DNA from: Acidobacteriota bacterium
Lineage (GTDB): Bacteria; Acidobacteriota; Aminicenantia; UBA2199
Assembly (NCBI GenBank): GCA_025456205.1
Contig: JALOLA010000017.1
Span: forward strand, 1-35,163
Direction of reading: 5' to 3'
Length of the DNA stretch: 35,163 nucleotides
Of this stretch, positions 7,553 through 15,620 are shown piece after piece. Under the pieces are notes generated by a model, which ran no database searches, was not told the DNA's origin, and worked only from the letters and a program-made list of their open reading frames with translations. Positions within the stretch are counted from its first letter, which is position 1. Each line of letters starts with the position of its first letter. A program made the position numbers and the translations under genes.

Positions 7553-7571
7553 CCCAAGCCCTGGGCCAGGA

Positions 7572-8105
7572 CTATAACAGGTCTTTTTTTGTAAAAATGG
7601 ACTGGAAGCGGTAGCCGTGGCCTTCGATCGTTTCGCGGCCGCCTTCCTGGCGGTCTAGGACGGCCATGACCACCTCCACCTTGCCGCCCTCGGCCTCGAC
7701 CTGCTTGGCGCCCTTGATGATCGAGCCGCCCGAGGTGATGACGTCGTCGAACAGCGCCACGCGCATGCCGGCGCGGAAGTTGCCCTCGATCATCTTGCGC
7801 GTGCCATGGGCCTTCTCCTCCTTGCGGATGATGAAGGCCGGCAACGGCCGCTTTTCCTGGTGGCTGATGACGGCGATGGCCGCCACGATGGGGTCGGCGC
7901 CGATCGAATAGCCGCCCACGGCGTCAATTTTATATTCAGCCAGCATCCGGAAAAAGATGCTCCCGCACAGGGCGGCGCCCTCGGCGTCCAGGGTGGTCAC
8001 CCGGGCGTCGACATAGAAGTCGCTCTTCTTGCCCGAGGCCAGCGTGAACTCGCGGCCGCGCACGACCGACTTCGCCAGCAGGATCTCGCGCAGGCGCTCC
8101 CTCAC
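7572..8105 (-). CDS. pyrE: orotate phosphoribosyltransferase
   Basis: The 177-aa enzyme joins orotate and PRPP to make OMP in pyrimidine synthesis. The PRPP-binding motif VALFDDVITSGGS lies at residues 116-128 with the acidic pair Asp120-Asp121. FTLASGKKSDFYVDAR near the N-terminus is the OPRT-specific orotate/flexible segment, and IIRKEEKAHGTRK holds the catalytic-loop lysines. The start is GTG at 8105, sharing GTGA with the stop of the GAF gene, so translation is coupled. No other pyrimidine gene is nearby. The gene ends 19 nt from the convergent lipoprotein gene. Confidence 0.95.
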   Translation of the reverse strand: MRERLREILLAKSVVRGREFTLASGKKSDFYVDARVTTLDAEGAALCGSIFFRMLAEYKIDAVGGYSIGADPIVAAIAVISHQEKRPLPAFIIRKEEKAHGTRKMIEGNFRAGMRVALFDDVITSGGSIIKGAKQVEAEGGKVEVVMAVLDRQEGGRETIEGHGYRFQSIFTKKDLL

Positions 8106-8656
8106 GAGAGCTTCCCCCGGAAATCGCCCGGCAGCACCTTGAACAGGTAGGGGGCGATCTCCGTCATGGAGGCCTCGAGGAACTCCAGGTTCTCCGGCGA
8201 GAAATCCTCGCCGGCGTCGTCGGCGCTGTCGCCCTTGCGCGAGAGCTCGATAATGCCGAACTTGCTGTCGCCGGCGCGGATGACGGTGCTCATCATCTTC
8301 CAGATGCGGCGCACCTTCTCGCCCGGCCCCTTGATATACTCGAACAGGTGCAGGTGCTTCATCTGGTTGAAGTTGTTCTCGATCATGCCGCGGTTCATCT
8401 TGAAGACCCGCGCCGCGAAGGCGTCGGGCGAAGAGACCGGGATCATGCCGGCGTTGACCAGGTGCTCGGGGTAGGCGAACGACATGACCATGTTGTCCTT
8501 GTCGGACAGCAGGATGGCCACCTCGTCGCCTTCCAGCTCGAAGTTGTCGCAGTAGAACTTGGCGATATCGTTGATGGTGGTCTGGAACGCGGTTTCCGAA
8601 TGACCGCCGGCCGTGTTCATCTTGAATTTTTCGATCAGCAGGTTGATATCCTTCAT
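8102..8656 (-). CDS. GAF-domain-like protein, unknown ligand
   Basis: The 184-aa product lacks a catalytic motif. The order helix (ETAFQTTINDIAKFYCDNF), strand (EVAILLSDKDN), loop (AYPEHLVNAGMIPVSS), helix, and a closing strand (KFGIIELSRKG) followed by FSPENLEFLEASMTEIAPYL is that of a single GAF sensory domain. The start at ATG 8656 has GGGAG six bases upstream; a longer version to 8701 would overlap promoter-like sequence. The stop overlaps the pyrE GTG. It may bind a small molecule or act as a partner in signalling; the coupling to pyrE suggests, without proof, a nucleotide-related signal. Confidence 0.7.
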   Translation of the reverse strand: MKDINLLIEKFKMNTAGGHSETAFQTTINDIAKFYCDNFELEGDEVAILLSDKDNMVMSFAYPEHLVNAGMIPVSSPDAFAARVFKMNRGMIENNFNQMKHLHLFEYIKGPGEKVRRIWKMMSTVIRAGDSKFGIIELSRKGDSADDAGEDFSPENLEFLEASMTEIAPYLFKVLPGDFRGKLS

Positions 8657-8672
8657 GGTTGGCTCCCGGACA

Positions 8673-8701
8673 ATGATAATATTTTCACCGCAAAAAAACA
8701 A
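8673..8701 (-). promoter_or_regulatory. possible internal promoter for GAF-pyrE
   Basis: TTGTTT (8696-8701), 17 bp, TATCAT (8673-8678), with a start about 10 nt before ATG 8656. The hexamers are weak, but the spacing and the TATCAT box match the candidates at 29364 and 31653. Confidence 0.35.
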
Positions 8702-8727
8702 GGGGCGGGCGAAATTTTCCGCGAACC

Positions 8728-9588
8728 TCAGAACAGGGGGAAGGTGCCGCCGGGGGTGACGATCCGCCCGGAGTGCGCTGCGTCGCCCAGTTCAACGCCG
8801 TTGGTGACGATGCACGAATCGAGCGACGCCCCGGGTCCGACGCGCGTGTCCTCCCACAGCACCGAGCGCTGCACTCGGGCCGCGGGGGAGATCGTCACGC
8901 CCGGGGACAGGGCGTTGCCGCCGGTTTGCGCGCGATGCGCCATGTATTCCCAGTTGGCCTGGAAGTAGGACGCCGGCGTGCCGATATCCAGCCAGATGCC
9001 ATCGTAGCGCACGACCTGGAAGCGCAGGCGATGCCTGCGGATGCTGGCGAAGAAATTGTCCTCGTCGATCTTCGCCACGGCGCTCCTTTTGAACAGGGCG
9101 GCGCCGGCGTACATCAGCGCCTCCTGGCCGGCGGGGGCGGGGGCGGCACTCTCCTGGAAGTCGTCGCCGGCGCAGATCAGGCGGGCGTAGCGGCCGCTGC
9201 GATCGCTGCGCGCCAGCAGCACGCCGTCGAGGCGGGGGTCCGCGGCCCGGCGTTGCAGCTCCGCCAGCGGTATCTCAAGGTAGGTGTCGCCGTTCAGCGC
9301 CAGCAGCTGCCGCGAAAAAAAAGGCAGCGCCTGGGACAGCACGCGGCTGCCGCTCAGCCTTTCCTCGCGGATGAAGCGGACGCCGCCCCCGTCGCCGGCG
9401 GCGGCCACGACCTGATCACCGAGATGGTGCAGGTTGACGAACCCCGCGGCGCAGCCCAGGGCGCGCAACTGATCCAGCAGCAGGGCGATCAGGGGCACTC
9501 CGCCCAAAGGAAAGGCCGGCTTGGGCTTGCAGCGGGAGAGCGGCTCGGCGCGCTTGCCGTAGCCGCCGGCCAGGATGAAATATTTCAT
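8728..9588 (-). CDS. sugar-1-phosphate nucleotidyltransferase
   Basis: The 286-aa protein has the nucleotidyltransferase start LAGGYGKRAEPLSRCKPKPA (residues 6-25), equivalent to the GGxGxR...PKP signature that binds the NTP and sugar phosphate. Asp101 in LNGDTYLE is the metal ligand, and WLDIGTPASYFQANW closes the catalytic domain. A short C-terminal stretch (LSPGVTISPAARVQRSVLWEDTRVGPGASLDSCIV, cited here by its hexapeptide rhythm) is the beginning of a left-handed beta-helix. The region after the metal site deviates from well-known RmlA/ManC enzymes, so the sugar and nucleotide are undetermined. It follows polyprenyl synthetase by 36 nt and could feed surface glycan synthesis. Confidence 0.82.
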   Translation of the reverse strand: MKYFILAGGYGKRAEPLSRCKPKPAFPLGGVPLIALLLDQLRALGCAAGFVNLHHLGDQVVAAAGDGGGVRFIREERLSGSRVLSQALPFFSRQLLALNGDTYLEIPLAELQRRAADPRLDGVLLARSDRSGRYARLICAGDDFQESAAPAPAGQEALMYAGAALFKRSAVAKIDEDNFFASIRRHRLRFQVVRYDGIWLDIGTPASYFQANWEYMAHRAQTGGNALSPGVTISPAARVQRSVLWEDTRVGPGASLDSCIVTNGVELGDAAHSGRIVTPGGTFPLF

Positions 9589-9624
9589 GGAACCGATTTC
9601 CCGGCGGCGCTGCGGCCGAACCCG

Positions 9625-10566
9625 TCAGTATTCACGGTAGCGGATGAACTCCAGCAGGCTCTCCAGCGAGTCGCGGCAGGGCGAGGGCGGGAACGAGCGC
9701 AGGAAGGCCCGGCAGCGCCGGTGATAGCGGTCGATGACCGCGAGCGAGCGCCCCTGGACATCCAGGCTGCGGCAGCGCTCCAGCAGCGGTTCCGGCCCGC
9801 TGCGTTCGCAGGCGCGGATGAGCGGCAGGGCACCGCCCTTGATGAGCAGGATGTACGGCAGGGTCACCTTCCCTTCCTTCAGGTCCTGGAAGCGGCCCTT
9901 GCCCGAGCGCTCGGAGAAGATGTCCAGCAGGTCGTCGCTGATCTGGAAGATCATGCCGAAATCCTGGCCGAAGCGGCGGAAGCCCGGAACGCGGCGCGCG
10001 TCCGCCCCCGGGAGCCCGGCGGCCAGGGCGGCGATGCCGCTGAACAGGCTCGCCGTCTTCTTGCGGATGATGTCGTAGTAGGTGCGGGTGCCCAGGCGAT
10101 AATTGAAGTTGTTCTCGTACTCCAGGATCTGTCCCTCGATCATCTGCCGTGACGCCTCGGCCAGCATGTCGACGGCGTCGCGGTGCCCGTCGCGGGTGAG
10201 CATGCGGATGGAGGTGATGAACAGGAAGTCGCCCCAGAGGACGGAGAGGGTGTCGCCGAAATGATGGTTGGGGGTCCGTTCACCGCGGCGGCGCGTGGAA
10301 TGGTCGACGATGTCGTCATGGACCAGGCTGGACAGGTGCAGCATCTCGATGGCCGCCCCCAGGGCGGGCAGGCCTTCGTCATGGGCGCCGTTCAGGCGCG
10401 CCAGCAGGAAAAAGAAGGCGGCGCGGATCTTCTTGCCCTTGGCGACGGGCGTGCAGCGCCCCAGCTCCGAGATCAGCCCCACCGGACTGCCGATCTTGCG
10501 GGCCAGGACCTTTTCCGCCGCCGCGAGCAGCGGCAGGATCGGTTCCTGAACTTTGCGGTAATCCAT
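9625..10566 (-). CDS. trans-isoprenyl (polyprenyl) diphosphate synthase
   Basis: The 313-aa enzyme extends an allylic diphosphate with isopentenyl diphosphate. The first Asp-rich motif DDIVD is at residues 84-88, followed by TRRRGERTPNHHFGD; the second, DDLLD, is at 211-215 in FGMIFQISDDLLDIF. Small residues (Ser-Ser) sit before the first motif, which in this family is compatible with long chains such as octaprenyl or longer, for a quinone tail or lipid carrier. I place the start at ATG 10566 (MDYRKVQEP); no ribosome site precedes it and a promoter -10 box ends 10 nt upstream. A longer in-frame version to 10614 would run through that promoter. Confidence 0.9.
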   Translation of the reverse strand: MDYRKVQEPILPLLAAAEKVLARKIGSPVGLISELGRCTPVAKGKKIRAAFFFLLARLNGAHDEGLPALGAAIEMLHLSSLVHDDIVDHSTRRRGERTPNHHFGDTLSVLWGDFLFITSIRMLTRDGHRDAVDMLAEASRQMIEGQILEYENNFNYRLGTRTYYDIIRKKTASLFSGIAALAAGLPGADARRVPGFRRFGQDFGMIFQISDDLLDIFSERSGKGRFQDLKEGKVTLPYILLIKGGALPLIRACERSGPEPLLERCRSLDVQGRSLAVIDRYHRRCRAFLRSFPPSPCRDSLESLLEFIRYREY

Positions 10567-10576
10567 TTTCGGCGCT

Positions 10577-10605
10577 ATTTTACCATCCGTTCCCGGGTTT
10601 GGCAA
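10577..10605 (-). promoter_or_regulatory. promoter giving a nearly leaderless polyprenyl-synthase mRNA
   Basis: TTGCCA (10600-10605), 17 bp, TAAAAT (10577-10582). The predicted +1 is 10570, four bases before ATG 10566. It would drive the four-gene run down to pyrE. Confidence 0.6.
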
Positions 10606-10665
10606 ACAGCGCACGGGCGGGCACGCGCCGGCGGGCGACGCGCGCGCGCCGCAGGCAGGGAAGGA

Positions 10666-11226
10666 TCAGCGCAGCCAGCCGGGGGGGACGCCGGCCTTGC
10701 GCGCCTTCTCGAACAGTTCCTCGAGCTGGCTCTCGGCCTCGCTGAGAAAGAGCTTTTTCTGCTCGATCTGGTTGGTCAGCTGCGCGATCTGGGCGCGGAT
10801 GGCTTCCTGCTCGGCGGCGATGTTCTTGATGTAAAAATCGGACCACAGGCGGTTCAGTTCGGACTGCTCGCGGTCGATGTCTTCTTTCAGCTTGGCGATG
10901 CGCTGCTCGAGGTCGGTCTGCTGCTTCTTCCAGAAATCCGGCTGCTGGGTCACGCTGCCCTTCTTGGCCGGGGCGCCCTCGGCCTCGGGCGCCTGCTCCT
11001 CGCCGGCGCCCTCTTCGGACTCCATCTGCACGAAGCCGAATTTCTTGCCGCCGACCAGGACCGAGCTCACGTTGGTGTCATTGACCTGCAGTTTCGACTT
11101 GGCGATTTTCTTCCTGCGCTCGTCCTCCTGCTTCTTCAGCGCCATCAGGTCGACGCCCCGCAGCAGGAGCGGGGGAACTCCCGCGCCCAGGAAACAGATC
11201 AGGAGGGCCAAAACTGCGAATTTCAT
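10666..11226 (-). CDS. exported coiled-coil protein ending in PGWLR
   Basis: The 186-aa product begins with a hydrophobic signal or anchor (MKFAVLALLICFLGAG). Residues 30-90 are charged and then acidic/Ala-rich with low complexity (EEGAGEEQAPEAEGAPAKK). Residues 98-175 form a long heptad helix (QQTDLEQRIAKLKEDIDREQ onward). The end is KARKAGVPPGWLR, a tail I believe recurs in uncharacterised acidobacterial envelope proteins; that is recollection, not a search. Its ATG overlaps the stop of the OmpA-like gene (11223-11226), so both are made together. Function is unknown; a periplasmic spacer or adaptor to the OmpA-like protein is plausible. Confidence 0.72.
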   Translation of the reverse strand: MKFAVLALLICFLGAGVPPLLLRGVDLMALKKQEDERRKKIAKSKLQVNDTNVSSVLVGGKKFGFVQMESEEGAGEEQAPEAEGAPAKKGSVTQQPDFWKKQQTDLEQRIAKLKEDIDREQSELNRLWSDFYIKNIAAEQEAIRAQIAQLTNQIEQKKLFLSEAESQLEELFEKARKAGVPPGWLR

Positions 11227-12488
11227 TTGCCGTTCACCTCGATCTTCACCAGGCGGTTCTTACGGCGCTCGGCCTCGCTGCTGTTGTCGAACTGGGGGTC
11301 CTTCTCGCCATAGAAGAACGTCTCGATATGGGCGGCATCGATGCCGTACTGGCTGACCAGGATGTTCTTGATCGTCTCCGCGCGCTGGGAGGAAAGGCGC
11401 AGGTTGTATTCCTCGCCGCCGATGCTGCAGGTGTAGCCGCGCAGCGTCACCAGATATTCCGCCTTGTCGGCGATGAAATCCTTGATGGCCGCGTAATCGG
11501 CGGCGTGGTCGGCGCTGGGCTGCTTGCTGTCGAACTCGAAAAGCACGCTGATGTTCAGCGCGCCGGTTGCCGCCGCCTCGCCTTCAATGGCCGGCATTTC
11601 CTCCATGCCCTCTCCCGGCACGGTCTCGACGATGGGGATGTCTTCCTTGCCGGCCCGGCCCGGGCCGGCCGCGGCGGCGGCCTTGGGCAGGACCAGCACC
11701 TGGTCGCCGAGGCGGATATCCGAGCCGGCGTCCAGGATCTTCACCGTGGAGTTGGTGTTCTCGCTGTGGATGACGATGGCCAGCCCGATGATCAGGGGCG
11801 GCAGGTCCGCCGCCAGCTTGCGATAGACGAGCAGGGAGGTGCCCTTGGCGACCACCCCTTCTCCCAGGTCCACCGAAACGTACTGGGTATCGGCCGAGAT
11901 CTCCGCCGGAAATCCCAGCGTCAGCTCGTTATGGACCACCTGGCCCGTGACGGCGTTGGCCGGGATGCGGCAGAGCCTATAGTCAACCCTCTTTTCGAAG
12001 ACGGTCGCCTCCGGCTTGTACAGTATGGCGAAATCCCCGACATTTACCGGGTAGCAGCCTTTCTGCAGGCGGATGATGGCGTGTTTCTCGTAGATGCAGG
12101 TGACCTGGGCCAGGGATTTCTTCAAAAAATAGCGCCCCAGGCGGTCGTGGTTGCGCGGGTGGCGCATGACCTGGCCGGCGGCGATGACCAGCAGCAGGTC
12201 CCCTTCCTTGAGCCCGTCTTTCGAGCCCCGGTTCACGACCAGCTCGTCATGGTCGGTGAATTCCTGCCGCTCCGGCGTGACCAGGTGCTTGCCGACGATG
12301 CGGATGTCCTGGGGCACGGCCTCCTTGATGAAATAGGAGCAGTTCAGGTCGGTCTCGTTCACCAGCATCTCTTCCTCAAGAAAGACGTATGCTTTCTGTA
12401 TATTCAGGATCTTTTTGCTGTCCTGGGCGTTCAGCATCAGGGCGGCCGCCAAAAAAACAAAAATGACGAAAACGAGCAACTTTTTCAT
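11223..12488 (-). CDS. OmpA-family protein with N-terminal repeated beta modules
   Basis: The 421-aa protein has a clear signal peptide (MKKLLVFVIFVFLAAALMLNA). Residues 80-275 contain two similar modules built around RGSKDGLKEGDLLLV...GDFAILY and GEGVVAKGTSLLVYRKL...GDQVLVLP, a pattern like FlgT C-terminal or related beta-barrel folds. After an acidic/Ala linker, residues 310-421 are an OmpA C-like peptidoglycan-binding domain (SVLFEFDS, then YNLRLSSQRAE, then RRKNRLVKIEV). The usual GHTD aspartate that holds diaminopimelate is Cys here (GYTCSIG), while the Arg of SSQRAE stays. A good GAGAGGA-type site precedes ATG 12488. Confidence 0.82.
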   Translation of the reverse strand: MKKLLVFVIFVFLAAALMLNAQDSKKILNIQKAYVFLEEEMLVNETDLNCSYFIKEAVPQDIRIVGKHLVTPERQEFTDHDELVVNRGSKDGLKEGDLLLVIAAGQVMRHPRNHDRLGRYFLKKSLAQVTCIYEKHAIIRLQKGCYPVNVGDFAILYKPEATVFEKRVDYRLCRIPANAVTGQVVHNELTLGFPAEISADTQYVSVDLGEGVVAKGTSLLVYRKLAADLPPLIIGLAIVIHSENTNSTVKILDAGSDIRLGDQVLVLPKAAAAAGPGRAGKEDIPIVETVPGEGMEEMPAIEGEAAATGALNISVLFEFDSKQPSADHAADYAAIKDFIADKAEYLVTLRGYTCSIGGEEYNLRLSSQRAETIKNILVSQYGIDAAHIETFFYGEKDPQFDNSSEAERRKNRLVKIEVNGK

Positions 12489-12551
12489 TTTCCTCTCCCT
12501 TTCCTGTCGAGAAACTGCCGGACTGCGAGAATTCTTCCCATTGCAATCAAA

Positions 12552-12580
12552 TTAATAAATCAAAAATATAGAATTGTCAA
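12552..12580 (-). promoter_or_regulatory. promoter of the OmpA-like/PGWLR operon
   Basis: Perfect TTGACA (12575-12580), 17 bp, TATTAA (12552-12557). The predicted start near 12545 leaves a leader of about 57 nt. The surrounding DNA is strikingly AT-rich for this window. Confidence 0.65.
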
Positions 12581-12648
12581 GTGTTTCGAGGTTTTCTGCC
12601 CCCTGAGCGTCAATACCCATGCGGTTTTCCCGCCCCCTCCCAAACTGC

Positions 12649-12782
12649 AGAAAGTGTTAGTGCTGAGCTAGGCAATCAAATGAATTTAGTCTAAGCGTTA
12701 GTGTTAGCAGGAAAAAAACGGAAATCTTTTTGAGATCGTTTTAGTGTCTGCCCTAACACTATCACTGACACTAACACTTTCT
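12649..12782. repeat. nested inverted repeat with TTAGTGTTAG words
   Basis: In the 398-nt gap 12489-12886, AGAAAGTGTTAGTG (12649-12662) is an exact 14-bp inverted copy of 12769-12782. Inside it TAGTGTTAG (12699-12707) is inverted at 12753-12761, and TTAGTGTC (12741-12748) recurs near 12767-12774 on the other strand. The word TTAGTGT thus occurs at least five times in 134 bp. It contains no reading frame of note. It could be a non-autonomous mobile repeat, a structured 3' region, or a cluster of binding sites. Confidence 0.65.
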
Positions 12783-12813
12783 TTGGCGCTTGGAACTTGG
12801 TTCTTTATCTCTT

Positions 12814-12847
12814 ACTTTTGCCTTTTTACTTTTGCCTTTTGCCTTTT
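12814..12847. repeat. low-complexity TTTTGCC tandem repeat
   Basis: ACTTTTGCCTTTT occurs at 12814-12826 and again at 12828-12840, followed by a partial copy GCCTTTT. A second reiterated stretch of TGCGCC/ACGCC words follows (12854-12874). Both lie just beyond the end of the YIP1 gene and look like slippage repeats. Confidence 0.6.
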
Positions 12848-12886
12848 CTTCCCTGCGCCGTACGCCTTGCGCCTTATGCCCTCTTC

Positions 12887-13579
12887 CTACATCCCCATCA
12901 TTTTCATGGAAAGATAGGAGAAAGCGATGAAGATCAGGCTTTTAAAAAGAAAATACAGGGCGGCGATGACAAAGCTCTTTTTGGGGCTGAGGCGGGCGAA
13001 AGCGGCGATGCCCAGGGTCAGGGCGGCCAGGTACCAGATGGAGAAGAAGTCGAACTGGGAAAGGGCGATGAAGGGCAGGCTGCGGAAATCCAATCCCGGG
13101 AAGAACATGGTCAGCCCGGTATGAACGATCATCGACTTCTTTATCAGGATCAGCGCGCTTTTCAGGATCCCGCCCAGGATCATGTCCAGGATCGAGGCCA
13201 GGGCCGCCCCGGAAAAATAATGCACGTAGTTCCCCTCGGCGCCGCCCACCTTGAAGAAGAGGTAGACGAAAAAGGCGCCCAGGACCAGCGACAGGGAGGC
13301 GAAAACGGCGGCGAACAGGGAGCCGCTGATGCGCTGGCCGGGGGTGAACTGGTCCAGGCCGGCCAGCTGCTCGTCGCTCAGCTTGTCGGCCATCTCCGAG
13401 TCGCGGATGAACTTGGCCTGCTCCACCTTGGTGACGGGGAAGGTGATGAAGGTGGCGATCGCCGTGACCAGCAGGATGGCGGCCAGCGCAGCCTTCCAGC
13501 GCTTCTTCTCCATGACCCCGGCGATGGTCCGGGCGGGATTGCCGATGACCCCGATGCAATCGTTGATGAATTCGTTCAT
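12887..13579 (-). CDS. YIP1-family integral membrane protein
   Basis: The 230-aa product has a cytoplasmic N-terminal segment ([20 protein letters not shown], a Yip1-type start) and about five hydrophobic segments, roughly residues 29-48, 86-110, 118-140, 155-190 and 200-225. Bacterial YIP1 proteins are poorly understood membrane proteins. Its ATG overlaps the ATPase stop (TCAT, 13576-13579), making it third in a membrane-fusion protein/ATPase/YIP1 operon in the place where a MacB/FtsX permease would be expected. It has no MacB periplasmic domain and does not look like a permease by length or topology. The region beyond its stop is repeats, with no standard terminator. Confidence 0.78.
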   Translation of the reverse strand: MNEFINDCIGVIGNPARTIAGVMEKKRWKAALAAILLVTAIATFITFPVTKVEQAKFIRDSEMADKLSDEQLAGLDQFTPGQRISGSLFAAVFASLSLVLGAFFVYLFFKVGGAEGNYVHYFSGAALASILDMILGGILKSALILIKKSMIVHTGLTMFFPGLDFRSLPFIALSQFDFFSIWYLAALTLGIAAFARLSPKKSFVIAALYFLFKSLIFIAFSYLSMKMMGM

Positions 13580-14271
13580 GCCGTCCTCCCTTTCTTCTCT
13601 TCCCTTACGATCTCGCCGTCCTTCAGGTAAAAAATGCGCTGGGTCAGATCGGCCAGCTCCTGATTGTGCGTGACCATGATGATGGTGTTGCCCTGGCGGT
13701 GCAGCCCGCGGAACAGGGCGACGATCTCCTCGCCCGTCCTGGAATCGAGGTTGCCGGTCGGCTCGTCGGCCAGGATGAGCGAGGGTTTGTTGACCAGGGC
13801 ACGGGCGATGGCCACCCGCTGGCGCTGGCCGCCCGAGAGCTCGTTGGGCCGGTGGGACATGCGGTCGGAAAGCTCCACCGCCTGCAGGGCCCGGCGGGCG
13901 ATGTCCAGGCGCGCCGCCTTCCTGACGCCGCTGTAGATGAGCGGCAGCTCGACGTTGTGCAGCGCCGTGGAGCGGGGCAGCAGGTGGAACACCTGGAAAA
14001 TGAAGCCGATCTCCTTGTTGCGGATGGCGGACAGCTCGTCTTCGGAAAGGGAGCTGACCTCCTTGCCGTTGATGAAGTACTTGCCCTCGGTCGGGGTGTC
14101 CAGGCAGCCCAGCAGGTTCATCAGGGTCGATTTTCCCGATCCGGACTGTCCCATGATGGCGATGAACTCGCCGCTCTGCACCACGAAATCGATGTTCTTC
14201 AGGGCGTAGATCTTCTCGTTGCCGACCTCGTAGGTCTTGCCCAGCCCCTGGACCTCGATGATGGCGGCCAT
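13576..14271 (-). CDS. ABC transporter ATPase, MacB/LolD type
   Basis: The 231-aa nucleotide-binding protein has Walker [10 protein letters not shown] (residues 41-49), the Q-loop in [18 protein letters not shown], signature [15 protein letters not shown], Walker [13 protein letters not shown], and the H-loop histidine in VTHNQE. The sequence [17 protein letters not shown] is typical of the MacB/LolD/FtsE group, whose permeases have four-helix FtsX folds and act by mechanotransmission. I start at ATG 14271, one base after the MFP stop at 14273; longer versions run into the MFP frame. No permease gene is adjacent, so its membrane partner is either YIP1 or encoded elsewhere. Confidence 0.93.
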   Translation of the reverse strand: MAAIIEVQGLGKTYEVGNEKIYALKNIDFVVQSGEFIAIMGQSGSGKSTLMNLLGCLDTPTEGKYFINGKEVSSLSEDELSAIRNKEIGFIFQVFHLLPRSTALHNVELPLIYSGVRKAARLDIARRALQAVELSDRMSHRPNELSGGQRQRVAIARALVNKPSLILADEPTGNLDSRTGEEIVALFRGLHRQGNTIIMVTHNQELADLTQRIFYLKDGEIVREEKKGRTA

Positions 14272-14272
14272 G

Positions 14273-15475
14273 CTACCTCTTGAGCCTGGAGACCTTGATC
14301 CGGTCACCGTCCTTCAGCTTCTTGAGCACGGCGAAGGGGCCGGTGACGATCTCTTCCTTTTCCTTCAGCCCGGAGACGACCTCGATGTACATGTCCCCGG
14401 CGATGCCCTTCTCGACCTCGCGGAAAACGCCGCGGTCGCCGGCGGCGACAAAGACGCCCTCGCGCTCGACCTTGGCCCCCTTCTTGCCGGGGTCATCCTT
14501 CTCCAGGATCGCCAGGGCGGCGATGGGCACCGTCAGCACGCCCTTCTTTTCCTCGATGATGATGTCGGCCGTTGCCGAAAAGCCGGGCTTGAGCGTCGCC
14601 GGCGGGTTTTCCAGGGTGATGACGGTCTTGAAGTCCCTGGACTCGCTGGCCGCCGCGCCGGCCGCGGTGATGGCCGAGTTGCCGACCTCGGTCACGCGGC
14701 CGCCCATGGTCTTTCCGGGAATGGCGTCCACCGTCACTTCGGCGCGCTTGCCGGTTTTCACCTTCACCACGTCGGTCTCGTCGACCAGCACCTCCGCCTC
14801 CATGACCGACAGGTCGGCGATGGTCAGCAGCACGGTGCCGGGGTTGTTCATGGTGCCGATGATGGCCACCTCGCCCTCCTCGACCTTGAGGCTGGTGACA
14901 ATGCCGTCAATGGGCGAGGCGATGGACGTCTTGCGGATGGCGTCGCTGGTGCTCTTGAGGGAAGCCCGGGCCTGCTCGATGCGGTGCAGGTTCGACTGCC
15001 GGTTGGCCTGGGCGATCTCCTGCTGGATCACGGCGTCCTCGTAGAGCTCCTTGGAGATCAGCCCCTCGTCGTACAGCTGCTTGCGCCGCTCCAGGTACTG
15101 AAGGGCCTTCTTCAGGTTGGCTTCCTGGGTGAGCAGGTCGGATTGGGACGAAGAAATGATCTCGCGGTCGCGGTCGGCGTTGGCTTCGTAGATGGCCGAG
15201 TCGATCTTGAGCAGCAGCTGCCCCTGCTGCACGACGTCGCCTTCCTCGACCAGGATCTTGAGGATCTTGCCGGCCACATCGGTGCTGATGTTGATGTTCT
15301 TCTTGGGCTTGATCTCCCCGGTGGCCGAGACCTTTTCCACCAGGTCCCGCTTCTGCACTTTTTCCACCGTGACCTCCAGGCTCTTGCCGTTGCCCGATCC
15401 CAGGACGTTGACCAGCACGATCAGCGCTACGACGGCCAGACCAACGGCTATGATGATCCTCTTCCTGTTTTTCAT
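14273..15475 (-). CDS. periplasmic membrane-fusion (adaptor) protein, MacA/HlyD-like
   Basis: The 400-aa protein has an N-terminal membrane anchor ([20 protein letters not shown], residues 5-24). The first lipoyl half is near residue 48 ([16 protein letters not shown]...[17 protein letters not shown]), then an alpha hairpin (about 95-180), and the second lipoyl half [20 protein letters not shown] near 185. The rest is beta-barrel and membrane-proximal domains. Such adaptors link an inner-membrane ABC transporter to a TolC-type channel. The spacing is 1 nt to the ATPase gene. CAGGAGCAAGG directly precedes ATG 15475. No TolC or permease is present. Confidence 0.92.
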   Translation of the reverse strand: MKNRKRIIIAVGLAVVALIVLVNVLGSGNGKSLEVTVEKVQKRDLVEKVSATGEIKPKKNINISTDVAGKILKILVEEGDVVQQGQLLLKIDSAIYEANADRDREIISSSQSDLLTQEANLKKALQYLERRKQLYDEGLISKELYEDAVIQQEIAQANRQSNLHRIEQARASLKSTSDAIRKTSIASPIDGIVTSLKVEEGEVAIIGTMNNPGTVLLTIADLSVMEAEVLVDETDVVKVKTGKRAEVTVDAIPGKTMGGRVTEVGNSAITAAGAAASESRDFKTVITLENPPATLKPGFSATADIIIEEKKGVLTVPIAALAILEKDDPGKKGAKVEREGVFVAAGDRGVFREVEKGIAGDMYIEVVSGLKEKEEIVTGPFAVLKKLKDGDRIKVSRLKR

Positions 15476-15492
15476 CCTTGCTCCTGAGTTCA

Positions 15493-15521
15493 GTTATACG
15501 AAACAGGCCGCTTTTTGTTCA
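15493..15521 (-). promoter_or_regulatory. probable promoter of the MFP-ATPase-YIP1 operon
   Basis: TGAACA (15516-15521), 17 bp, TATAAC (15493-15498); the start near 15486 leaves an 11-nt leader that is entirely the ribosome site. The -35 box is poor, hence the modest confidence. Confidence 0.4.
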
Positions 15522-15561
15522 GCGCTCCCCGGCGCCGGCAGGTCATCCCCGCGGGAAGACG

Positions 15562-15590
15562 TTGTCGCGCCGGGGGTTTTCCGGTATAAT
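15562..15590 (+). promoter_or_regulatory. promoter of leuS-lptE-holA
   Basis: TTGTCG (15562-15567), 17 bp, perfect TATAAT (15585-15590). The start near 15597 gives a 24-nt leader with AGGAAGG ahead of ATG 15621. No T-box-like structure fits in so short a leader. Confidence 0.65.
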
Positions 15591-15620
15591 GGAGCTTCGC
15601 GCGGCGATCAAGGAAGGCAA

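Noticed and set aside
7553..7571. Terminator between the lipoprotein and pyrE
   Set aside because: The 19-nt gap has only a short CCTGG/CCAGG palindrome with a one-base loop; the Ts near 7585 are within pyrE.
12489..12886. CRISPR array
   Set aside because: Repeats here are inverted and irregularly spaced, with no uniform spacers and no cas genes in the window.
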